Shown here: one piece after another, positions 49,821 through 60,200 of the stretch
Position numbering within the stretch: position 1 is the stretch's first letter
Layout of the letters: each line of letters starts with the position of its first letter
DNA from: Balanoglossus misakiensis
Taxonomy: Eukaryota; Hemichordata
Direction: 5' to 3'
NCBI GenBank assembly: GCA_040954595.2
Contig: CM082588.2
Coordinates: 4,712,001 to 4,776,000, forward strand
Length of the DNA stretch: 64,000 nucleotides
Notes under the pieces: generated by a model
The model's database searches: none
Seen by the model: the letters and a program-made list of their open reading frames with translations, nothing else
Told to the model about the DNA's origin: nothing
Position numbers and translations under genes: made by a program

Positions 49821-51401
49821 AAACATACATTAATTTGAATGATGCAGATTGTAACATCTTGATGTGTAGAACTGCTGGGAAGAATGTTACATTTGGGAAG
49901 ATCAGGGTGCATATTTATAAATCAAATAACGCCATAAATTACTTAATACGTCCAAGTAGAAATTCAGGAGGCAGACAAACCTTCAAAAATAAAGGCGAAT
50001 CTGGCCGGTAGAGGGCGTAAGAGTATTTGACGCCTCAGCTGCACGCCGCGATCGCTGTCATTCTTGCAATCACATCCCTGCTAAAATTGCAAAACCAAAT
50101 TCGAAAGTTTCCTCGAATCATTAATTCACTTTGCATGAATGAATGAATACTTATCTACATCACTTCTTGCAATGCGCAGCGCCTTGTCCATCAGTACACC
50201 TGTGAACTTTTGACGAAGGAACTGGCCAATCAAATAAAGCCAATTTTACGAGATACTTTCGCAAATCAGGTTCTTTCGCGTAACAATCCTTCTTCGAGCA
50301 TGTGGTTGAACAATACTCAACCACTTATTCGATACATGTACGCACCATACAACTGTGAGGGTGGCATTCATACCTAGAAGATATCACCACAGACATTTCA
50401 GAAGTTTCGGGCAGTTACAAGTGCATCTTTTCGACCGATTCAGATCACCCTTGTGACTGCCATATAAGCGACTTGCTTTCAAAACCCTTTTCATTTTCAA
50501 ACGGTGGTCGATTTATTAGTTTATGAAAGGGTTTGTTTACGACTGCAGTAAACGCAGGTGTGTAGTTCCTTCTGCTGTAAATAGGACACTTGACAGGTAG
50601 CCTGGCAACGTGAATGTTTGTACATCGGGTGATTTATTTTTTTACAGACAGACGCTGGAACAGACCGAGTTTGGGTTGATCTTATCTCGCTTGTCGTGAG
50701 CAAAGTTTATGCTGTATGCCTACACCTGATCATGATATCGTTCTGCATTACAGGTTAAACCCGTGACTTCAGATCAAATAATCAAGTATACATTCGTATA
50801 AAAAACGATAACAAAACGAAAGAAAATGTCAAAAAATGTCAATGAAGTGAACGTTCAGAAAAAAATGAAACTAGTATCCATATGTAAAACTCAGAAAATG
50901 AATATTTATCTATTCATTTTTTATGCGGGATATTTAAAATGGTTCTGGGGTCCTTTAAATGTCGTGTCATGTCGAACTGAACATCTATAAAATTCGAGGC
51001 TTTGCATGGTGTGAATATAGGTACAATTGGACAAGATAAAGTTTATATCTGTATTTTTGTCATCTTCTAGACACCCATTGTGGGTTGTTATACATAAACA
51101 CTCCTTCACTTGTCGCAAACATGATAATTTTAACACACTACGTTCGTTTTTTGTGCTTGATTGGTCGATAAAAGATTATGGTAAACTTTGTCGGTTTTGC
51201 CCCTTAAAGTCTGGATGAATCGACAGTCGGTCTTCGCCATTTCTCGGGTCAAATGTCACGTGAATAGTATATCGTGACTTTTTCAGAGATAATTGCTCAG
51301 TTTCAGGTCCGGCAAATAGATCCTAGCAGGCGATAATGGCGACATAGTTTGTACCTTGAATTCAGGGTCAACGTCCGGACTTAATAATCATTTTTGTCAA
51401 T

Positions 51402-51623
51402 TCATTTTTTTATCAATTCAAGACCAGTTTCTGCTTTTCCCATTTCGCCTTGTTTTCCTGGCGGCCGCGTTGATGCGTGTTTCGAAAGTCCGGAGCGACG
51501 TCGCATGGATTTGCCGTTTCTGGGAGCGTTCGGGTTGACGACCCACCACGAACTCCTGCCCGAGCCCTCGTTCTGTATGCGTTCAAAACGACCATGCAGC
51601 GTCAGGGTGTGTCGGATAGAGTT
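51402..51623 (-). CDS. Truncated FoxO paralogue, exon 2
   Basis: The acceptor is CATTTTTCAG|AACTCT, phase 0. It codes the recognition helix and wings ([29 protein letters not shown]) and a divergent tail ending LELIKK and TGA. A neighbouring frame after the RRR codons is also Lys/Arg-rich ([10 protein letters not shown]), so an old frameshift may have created the present tail. All frames close within about 100 bases, so the FoxO C-terminus is truly absent. Confidence 0.75.
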   Translation of the reverse strand, partial: NSIRHTLTLHGRFERIQNEGSGRSSWWVVNPNAPRNGKSMRRRSGLSKHASTRPPGKQGEMGKAETGLELIKK

Positions 51624-52382
51624 CTGAAAAATGAAATCAAGATTTTTTAGATATTTCGATGGCAAAATCGAAACATGACACGATCGAGGTCAGCAGAAAC
51701 TTTCTTTTGTGTATTTAGAAAATTACGTCAACTCTTTTTTCTGCATCACGACCTTCTTGACATTTTGATAACAGAAACTATGTACCTTGTAAACGAATAA
51801 ATCGTGGCCAATATTTAAGAGTTCTGTGACTCCCACACGTCCGGGGTCAAACTGACGGATCGTTTTTTTGTGTACTATTTGGCATTTGTCAATAAATTAT
51901 AAAACGCTGTGTAATTTAATGCAACGAATCATAAACCCAGGCGTCGGTTTTCCAGTGTTGTGCATGTTAGAATTGTTCAGCCTAAAGTGGTCAACTTCCA
52001 CCGTGCGAGTTAGCCTCACCTTCCAACCTGACGAGCTGTTGCTATTTCCCTTGTCCTTGAAGTAAGGGATATTTCTAACCATCCATTCGTAGATTTGTGA
52101 TAGAGTCAGGCGTCTGTCCGGAGCGCTTTGGATAGCTTTGGTGATCAAATCGGCGTAAGATAAATTTCCCCACGCGTTTCGCCTTGAATAGTTTTTCCGG
52201 GTGGGTGCAAATTGGTGTTGCCTGACGTCAACGGGGTTCTCCGGCAAAATCAGTGGCGGTGGTGGTCTGTACTCCGATATTGGCAGTTGGTTTGCGGGTG
52301 TTGACGGCTTCTGTGTGGAGAGATCCGGCAGTGACGGACGCATAGGGCATGTGCAGGATGGTGGGTGTCGTATAACTGCCAT
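51402..52382 (-). CDS. Truncated tandem FoxO paralogue (forkhead only)
   Basis: CDS is join(51,402-51,623; 52,020-52,382) on the complement, 194 residues, same strand and intron position as FoxO. The N-terminus aligns from the start ([27 protein letters not shown] against the FoxO start), and the whole forkhead domain is present (about 67-163). Missing: Akt site 1 (RHPPSCT lacks Arg at -5 and -3), Akt site 2 (RRRSGLS, no RxRxxS), Akt site 3, the nuclear-localisation cluster, polyQ and the activation domain. After RRR the 31-residue tail is unlike FoxO. Across the last 55 codons of exon 1 I count 19 silent and 6 replacement differences from FoxO, so it has been under selection. In exon 2, 14 of 43 forkhead residues differ, including two in the recognition helix (HTLTL for HNLSL). 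Probable product: a short FoxO-like DNA-binding protein. A decaying copy is the alternative. Confidence 0.75.
51624..52019 (-). other. Intron of the truncated FoxO paralogue (396 bp)
   Basis: A GT-AG intron at exactly the same codon boundary (GWK|NSIRH) as in the full-length FoxO. This shows the copy arose by DNA duplication and not by retroposition. Confidence 0.85.
52020..52382 (-). CDS. Truncated FoxO paralogue, exon 1
   Basis: Codes residues 1-121. The start ATG (52,380-52,382) aligns with the FoxO start. In-frame ATGs further upstream (for example the one beginning MCANMAV, and 52,514) give sequence unrelated to FoxO and are less likely. The donor reads GGTTGGAAG|GTGAGG, phase 0. The forkhead part is 49 of 55 residues identical to FoxO. 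Confidence 0.8.
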
Positions 52383-52564
52383 ATTAGCGCACATGATGCA
52401 AAAATAGACTCGATATGTACAGCTGTTAGCGACTACTGTGGTCCAGATGGGAATTCCAAGCAGCAAAGTTTGTGTGTGGCCAGCAGTTGAACCCGAACTC
52501 CGCAATGAATTCAAACTCAGAAACTCCGCTTTCGATAAACCTATCTATTTACGTGTCTCGGCTG

Positions 52565-52803
52565 TGACGTAGCATTGAAGGCAGTGTTCAGTTGTAAACT
52601 TTTGTCGGGATATGAACCAACACGATTAGTTTGACACAGGTCATGGTACGGACTTCTTACGTGTGGATCGATAACGTTTCGCGTTAATCAATTATCACAT
52701 TGCCATTGATTTTATCAACCATTACGTCAAAGACCCGTCAGTCATTGACTGGGAAACTACTGAATTCAGTTGTATGCCAGCATATCGTGCAGCAAGTCAC
52801 GTG
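52565..52803 (-). promoter_or_regulatory. Upstream region of the truncated FoxO copy, motifs shared with FoxO
   Basis: It contains, in the same order as upstream of FoxO: TGACGTAG (52,565-52,572), CACAGGTCATGGT (52,635-52,647), TAATCAATTATC (52,685-52,696), CCATTGATTTTATC and AACCATTACGTCAAA (52,703-52,731), and CACGTG (52,798-52,803). Distances to the ATG are similar in the two copies (the ACGTCAAA end is 338 bases upstream in FoxO, 349 here). Intervening sequence has diverged, so the motifs stand out as retained. Confidence 0.6.
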
Positions 52804-53055
52804 TCACCCCGTGCTAAAGAGACAAGTCGCTATCTTTGGACAATGTTGTTTGATGAATCCAAATATTTAGCTTGTCCCGAACTCTACAATACTGGACAAC
52901 GATTAACGACTTATACACTGCATGCAAACAGAAGAGACAAGAACTTCGGTGATATTCATCCCGGATCATTTATTAGATCAGTTCGCCTCCACATCATCAT
53001 GGCACCTCTCTCATCCCGAACACACTCTCATTTTGTATAACATTCAATACAGCCG

Positions 53056-53149
<94 letters not shown>
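53056..53149. repeat. Long perfect ATC microsatellite
   Basis: About 31 uninterrupted ATC units. It is the purest long repeat in the window and likely polymorphic. It lies about 250 bases beyond the E-box of the truncated FoxO copy, in the same orientation as the tract at 48,009. Confidence 0.95.
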
Positions 53150-53625
53150 TTGATTTATAAAAAAAAAAGAACGAGCAACCCCCAACAAGTGCTTTTTGCA
53201 GGGCGGGTTAAATTTGAGCAGTAGCGCGTCACCTAAAAGTACAACTCTAATTCTTTTGTTTTTATTAGTACGTGTAATACCATACCACGCTCTCTGCCGA
53301 GTTCCACCAGTCTAACCTAAAGGGGCGCTACAATTTACACGCATACGCCGTTTGGCCAAATTTCTCTGTCGGACAAGTTGGTTTGTACTTATAAAAAAGG
53401 GCGTACTACCTCTCAGAAATCAGAAAATAGACTTCATCACTAAAGTTGTGCATCTCTGTCGTTTCCTTAGAAGTGACCTATAGGACAGTGATGATATTAC
53501 CCCTCATACCAGCAAGAAGTATTATCTGGCAGATCGAATACCATTGAAGCAATTCGAATAGCATGCACTGACACGGTAGCAATCGAGCGACCGTCACTCT
53601 TTGGCTAATTAATTTAGACCCGACA

Positions 53626-53875
53626 ATTCTGATTGGTCAAGGCTTCAGCACACTTGAAACGGGTACACCCAACACTTGTGATTGGTCAGTTACGCTGTGC
53701 ACTCTTAAATTTAAATGTTTAGAGAAAGGTCAGAGATGCGGACAAACATTATAGGCCGGGTCAACAAACTTGTCTGGTGCCCCTGCGTTCCAAGAGTGCA
53801 GAACGTAACTGACCAATCACAAGCGCTGTGGTGTACCTGGTTCAGATGTGTTGAAAGTAATCGACCAATCAGAAT
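53626..53875. mobile_element. MITE-like inverted repeat with CCAAT-type blocks
   Basis: The left arm 53,626-53,706 (ATTCTGATTGGTC, GTACACC, CTTGTGATTGGTCAGTTACG, TGCACTCTT) matches the inverted right arm 53,792-53,875 with small indels. The centre is unrelated. It encodes no protein and is a non-autonomous element between the truncated FoxO and the TULP4 3' end. Confidence 0.65.
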
Positions 53876-54480
53876 AGCCGAGGTTCACCGCAAAGCCAGA
53901 CATTTAAATTACATTGCCAGACAGTTTTCACCTGTTGGTGCAAAGATTCCTTTGGAAGGTCAACGAAATCAGGACACAGTTCTGACATACGCGGACAATA
54001 TTCTCTGATAGGAATTTTTTAATGTCGCCACCAGCGACGAGTATTGCAAAAAAGCACTCAAGAATATTAGTATGCAAAAGTATTGACGCCCCCAACAACA
54101 TTTTGAACTTCGGCTCTCGCACGTTTGGGAGTTTTTGTTTGATTTTTTTTCATCTTTGGGCCGTTGATAAATATGTCCGAGCTGTTTTATATTGTTTTGC
54201 TTGAAGGAAAAATTACTCAAGAATGCCTGGCCGCACACCAGAGAAATAGCTGAGAAATTCAATAAACCTTGTGACGTAATCAAATGGTGACGTCATTAAT
54301 TTAACGCACTTGTTCACAGCAACTTTGTGGGTTTTTTTTTCTCAAAAACCTCTGAAAACCTACACGCACATGTAGGCATAACAAAGAATTTACTTACTTT
54401 GTGACTAATATTTGTTCTCATCTCTAAACTCACCTATTTATACAACTGACAATCCATTTTTTGCAACTTCAAAATACAAA

Positions 54481-54486
54481 TTTATT
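54481..54486 (-). terminator. Candidate poly(A) signal of TULP4
   Basis: AATAAA on the minus strand, about 2.7 kb past the TULP4 stop codon. It is the first canonical signal I noticed in the AT-rich region left of the stop; an earlier one may have been missed. Confidence 0.35.
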
Positions 54487-57166
54487 TCTGGTATGACAGA
54501 CTTACACGGTAAGCACCATTGAATACATCAAAATAGTCCATAAAAAGAAACATCCTGGGGGATATTAAACTTAAATCGCACAAACATACCGGTACATCTA
54601 ATAAAATGACAGTTGATCTTTAAAAAACATGTAGGTATACATGTACGGTACACTGTATTGCATCATACCCAAATAATATGTCACGCATGGCTCTAATTTC
54701 GAAGAAAAGGGAAAAGTCATGCCATTCAACCACTGCTGTATGATGACACTGTTCTCGTCTGCGAGATTTGGATATAAAACTGTTCAGTTACCAGTGTGAT
54801 AGCTTGGTTAGATTCTGTAGAACAAAAAAAAAATCACCAAGTGTTGCTTTTTCGGTTCTCTTTCATGATAAATAGAAAAAATATCCCAGTAATAAATATA
54901 CATCTATGACCTCCAATCCACTTCCACGTAACCGCTACCTCCCCTACGTTGAAGAATGGTTTCACCTGCCATTTAAAACAATACTTTCAAATGTATTTAG
55001 AGGAGTCAATAGTTTGATAATTTTTTTAAAAACACAAAAATAATGGACAATACCTAACTGGTACTTTCTGTGAAAATAATGCAACTCATGCCTTTTTGTT
55101 TTTAACAAAAAATCTTATATCTAAAATTTCACAGTAGTCATATGTACATACTAACTACAATGAAAAAGTCTTCTCGTATAGAGTGAGTTGAAATCATCCC
55201 TGTCGTTTTTCAAACACACAGCATACAAATCACCTCTGTCAACATTTCAAGCAGTAGGCTTGTTTTCTTTTTTTGCAAAATGTCTGAATTAAAAAAAATC
55301 TGAAATCACTGATTTTTTTCAGAAGCATTTCTGTAACTAGCTGAGCTGTAATGAAAATCTATGATGACTGTGGACAAAACTTGAAGAATCCCTCAGTCTT
55401 CTGTTCGTTAAATAAAATATTCTGCATACATGCAGTTTTCTTTCTTTCAACCTAAGATAATGAAAGTACCTCCAAGATCTGATCAGGGTTTCCACAAATA
55501 TAAAAAAAAACATCACAGAGATCATGGTAAATTCATCCGAAAAAATAAAACAAGTTTACAGATTCAGCACTCTTACCAGACAATAATAGGTACAAGATTT
55601 TCACTTTTTACATGTAGTTCATCAATAAAAACTGTATCTTACATTTTAGAACTCTACTACATGGTGAAAATAAAATCTGACATCGCACAAAGCAAGACAC
55701 ACTCTCTCCATCAGCCTCAAAGTCATGAAAGCTATAAAAAAGTCACTGAGAACAAAAAAAAATGTTTTGAGGTTGGATGGAGAACAAGCACAATTTAAAT
55801 AAATAACAGAAAATGAGATTCAAAAAATAAATATCTTTTGTCTTAAATAAACTCATAGAGTTGTGAGATTGAAATATATATAGAGAGAATTCTTGGCACA
55901 CGACATAGTTTTTGTCAATTTCAGACTTTAAAGCTACAAACTTGACATCTTTCTGTAATATTTTGATAAATATGACTGAGTTCAACCAGATGTACTGGTT
56001 CTGTAATCACACAACAAGTGACATGATTTTCATTTTTTTATAACTTCGACATTAAATTTGAATTGAATTGTGATATCCCTGGTTTTCATTTGCATTTATA
56101 CAGACTTTTCCACATGATACTGTTTTTTTTTTTTTACAATGATACGCTTAAAGTTTGATCAAATGTCCACTGGATGGTTCCATGATTGAACTTGACATTG
56201 GTAAATGCGAAAGTACTACACGTGTCAGACACAATGAGTGAGGAAACGGACTTGACAGGATTACACATGGCAGTGAAGGTACAGAGCATGGCAGTTTAGC
56301 AGTGCATGCAAAACACAGGTCAGAGATTTGCAGAGTTCTACAGGTTTGTGATTTTTCATGCCAACAAGTTCTATTGCACACTGGTTTTATATAATAAAAT
56401 GTTGACACATGTCCACGTTTTGTACATGTATATCACATGTATATCCACTTACTGAAAACGCACTAGTTCAAACGGACAACATACACATTGTGTATTACAG
56501 TGACTTAGTGGTCACGGCCACCTCTGTGTCACATAAAACCTTCTGTCACAGCATTCCTTACGTGTGACATACGACATCAAATGTCACACGACATGTGTTA
56601 ATGAACTTAATTTTATATTTTTCAACAGGAGACTTATTATTATCAGCGCCAACTCCGGCGAAGTGTCCACTATACACAGTCACAGACACCTTTCCAGAAA
56701 GTTTTCTGTCACTGACAGCCACCGTCCCACTTTACAACACAGAGGGCCGTGAATCACAATGAGCTGTATACCACTATAAAGTTTATCTCACATTGCAATC
56801 ATTTACTCTGTAAAGATATTCTGCTAGTGAGTGACACTTTGAACATTTTCAAAGCAGTACTGGTATAACAAACACACCAACAGTGGCCCTGTCTTTACAA
56901 GTAATCAACTGTGAGATAATTTAATATGAAATATTACAACACAATCCCCACATATGAATAAGCAATTTAAAAAATTCATCAGATCAACGTTCTCTAAATC
57001 ACGTGTTTAAGAAACCAATCTGTGAAGTTCAGGTTTAATTGGTATGAGATATGCCCTACCACCCCTGACACTTTGGGGAATGGACTGTTCCATCGCAAGA
57101 AGCGAACAGGATTATTCCAAGCTGCACAGAACACAGGGGGTCGCTGGGTGTCAGTAGCTAGCGTTT
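54487..57166 (-). other. Probable TULP4 3' untranslated region
   Basis: AT-rich DNA low in CpG follows the TULP4 stop codon with no recognisable coding frame. Vertebrate TULP4 transcripts also have long 3' UTRs. The end point depends on the poly(A) signal chosen, and no splice in the UTR was assessed. Confidence 0.45.
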
Positions 57167-57283
57167 TCACTTGAGCCTCTGAGTCACATTGGCCAGAGCC
57201 ACTGCAAATGCTTGTAGAGTTGAGAACGGGTACTGGAAATCTAACGTGTAGGCCATACCGTCGATCCTTCCAAACTGCATGAC
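57167..57283 (-). CDS. TULP4: TULP4 last coding exon
   Basis: VMQFGRIDGMAYTLDFQYPF through FAVALANVTQRLK and TGA (57,167-57,169). The terminal motif is nearly invariant in TULP4. The Asn after RIDG in other tubby proteins is Met here. Confidence 0.96.
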   Translation of the reverse strand, partial: VMQFGRIDGMAYTLDFQYPFSTLQAFAVALANVTQRLK

Positions 57284-60200
57284 CTGAAGACACACAATGA
57301 CAAGACACGATAGTTTCAGACAACGATTAGGACAGAGATCATTTTTTCGAGGCATGATCACAGGAAAAGAGCCCTGTTCAAAACAATGCACAGTGATGTT
57401 TTTGAGGATGGCAGGGTTGTAGACGAGTACCATTAAACTCCATTGAAAACACATGTGGGTCATTTGATTGGATGATGATTGACACAAGCAGCCAATAAGC
57501 GTTGCTGTTACATATACAGTACAACTCAAAAAGAACATGACTGCTTGTAACTCCCTACAATCATGGACACTTTCTCATTCTAACACTAACATGACACAGT
57601 TAATAATGCACACACATTGTACGTACACAAGAAGGACAGCTCACCTGTTTTCCGTGAAGCTCAATTTGGAAATTCTTGGCCGACTCCTGGGTGACCCTGC
57701 CGCCAAAATCCAACTGATAGACCTGCGTGTTCTCATTCCAAAGCGGGGCTTTATTGTGCATGACAAAAACCCTGGTTTGGCAGCCTTCGTTCCACATTTT
57801 CTTCATCTTGCGACGCGATCGACTGGCCACTGGCGATTCGTCGCTACTGACCGCCTCCCCATCGCTCTCCGAACTGTCCGCACTCTTTGCATTCTTGAGT
57901 TTGGCTGCTACGAGTTTACTCCTGACCGTTACATCTTCCTTGCGACATTTAATACTCCCCAAGTCGCCGGCTGGTCTATTTGATTTTGAGTCCCCTCGAT
58001 TCATAAGTCCCGATTTCGCCTTCGTGAATCGAGTCCTACCTCCTTCGCTCAAAGCACCCGGTGATTTCTCTCGAACTTTCCCAGCTCGGTCTTTCGAACC
58101 GCGTTGTCGGGTGGGCGTCTCGCAATCGGCACTGTCTGCACTCTGCGATCTGGCGAAATCCCCCGGGGCTGGCTTGTCTACAGCTCGGGGCGCACTTCGG
58201 TTATGACCGTCTCGCACGACCAACCCAGCCGCGTGCGCGTTATTCGCTGCCGTGCTCGCTGAACCGTTCAGGACGCCGTCGCTGCCAAACGCGGTGAGAT
58301 ACGCAGCATCCGGCGACACGTCCAACTGAGCCGACACTTGCTCGTTCTGCAGCAGTCGGCACGCGCTGTCCGCCCACCGCGGTAAATTCATCTCCAGGCC
58401 GTCCACCGCCTCGTCGTTGTAGTTTCTGTAATCGATCGGGATCACGTCGTCGAACGATGCAACAGGCTCTTTTTTCCGCGGTGACCCGAGACTTCTGTCT
58501 CTACTCTGCTCGCCGCTCTTTCGCCGGTGTTTCCTCGACTTAGGAATTGCACCCTGGCGCTCAAACGTGGATTTCTCGTGGACGTTCTTGGGCGAGTTGT
58601 TGGCCGATTCGGCGCTATCAGCCTTCGCGGCTTCTTCAACAGCACCTCTCCTCGCCCTCTCCGTTCCGTGATCGCTGTCTTCGTCCTGCAGCTGGAACTC
58701 TGCCATCTGATTGGTCAGCCTGTCTCTGCTGATTGGGGAGGTCGGGCTGTGATTGGTTGAACCAACTGGCGCCACAATAGCAGCGGCGGCTATGCTCTCA
58801 GCTGTTACTTGCGCCGAGCTCTCGTCTTGAGCAAGTGGACCTGTGATAATTGGAAAGGTGTACAGCACATCAATGTCCAGTATCCTGACATAGCCATAAA
58901 CATACAGTTTCTATCATAAAGTTACACTCGACATCCACTGAGAACTCAACATCAAACATATCATGTACGTGAAAGTACAGAAAACAGACAAGGACATCTT
59001 ACCTGGGCTGTCTTCTTCATCTTCACTGAACATGCTGGAATTGAAGTTGATGTCCACCTGGGTGTTCATGTCGGGCCTCAGTTCCGGCAGGATGATCGTC
59101 ATCTGCCTGGGCTGCAGGTGGAGCAGGCTAGTCTTGTAGTTGATAGCACCCAGATTGGCCGGCAGATAAGGCGGGACGCCGTGGATTTTGAACTTGGTGC
59201 CCCAGATGTTGGATGTGACTTCCACTAGTCGATTGTCCTGCGGAAAAAAAGATGGATGTGTAAATCTGAACTGGTTGATATTTTGACAGACTATAGTGCT
59301 TCCATGTACCTCATGAAAACCGAAACCTCACAAATATTCTCCATACGACTCAGCAAATCATCTCCACAGATAAGATAGCATCTAACTTGGGTTCTCAAAC
59401 TCACTCAAAGCACACCCACTGAATATTCACAGCAGAATAGAATACCTCTGGTAACTGTTCCACGTATGGACTTCCCCCATCCTTCTCTTTCAGTTTCGGC
59501 GATTCCCTCCCTCCTTCCTTCAGCTTGGGTTTGTACTTCTTCTTTTTGTGCTTCTTGCGCTTTCGTCGCGGAGACGGTTTGGGCGATTCGTTGTTCTCGC
59601 TGTCGGATATCTCGGACACGCTGCTGCTACTGCTGCTGCTGGAGATGCTGGCTGTGGCATGGTCATCTTCTATACCACCTGTTGGCAAAAAGAAAGACTG
59701 ACTGATGAATTTTCATTAACTCTGACTCATTATTATTGTTGAACACAAACCAGTACTTTTTTCAGATGCACATACAACCAAATTATGATGACAATTATCT
59801 TACCTGGCTTACTGGTGGTAACTGTCGGGTCATAAATCACAAATTCCGGTCTCAGTTTGCTGACTCGTTTCCCCTTCAATAAGGGGACAAGACCCCCTAG
59901 GTATTCAAGAAACAATGTATAGCAGGGGCTTGAGGAGCTGGAGTCATCACCAGTCCGAATCATGGTACAGTGTAGTCGTTCATTCCCTGAGAATACACAA
60001 ATATGGTAGATCGCACATTAATACGTTAACTGTATAATACATATGGTCACCTTTAGAGTTATCATGGTAGAGAATTTACTTGTGTTGTCTCTATTTTGCG
60101 TGATAGGTTAGAGATGATATGATTACACTTATCTTAGGAATTATCAAGCCAACAAAGAAATAAGCGAGAGGGTTGGATTACTATAATCAACAATTTGGCT

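Larger units (their letters stand above)
47292..51401. other. Spacer between the two FoxO copies
   Basis: No gene is recognised. It holds two ATC/CAC trinucleotide tracts, a TTTA-rich tract, a MITE-like inverted repeat and a copy of the dispersed CCCTTCACCACC element. Histidine- and serine-rich open frames here are translations of the microsatellites. The 3' UTR of the truncated FoxO copy presumably occupies the right end, below 51,402. Confidence 0.6.

Noticed and set aside
51402-52382. Calling the short FoxO copy a pseudogene
   Set aside because: The frame, start, splice sites and upstream motifs are intact, and silent changes dominate in exon 1. Loss of the C-terminus alone does not prove decay, though it cannot be excluded.
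52383-52514. Upstream in-frame start for the short FoxO copy (beginning MNSLRSS)
   Set aside because: The extra residues have no counterpart in FoxO, and the ATG at 52,380-52,382 aligns with the FoxO start.
57537-58206. Open frames on the plus strand opposite the large TULP4 exon
   Set aside because: The opposite strand encodes TULP4 with consistent phases; these frames show no recognisable protein.
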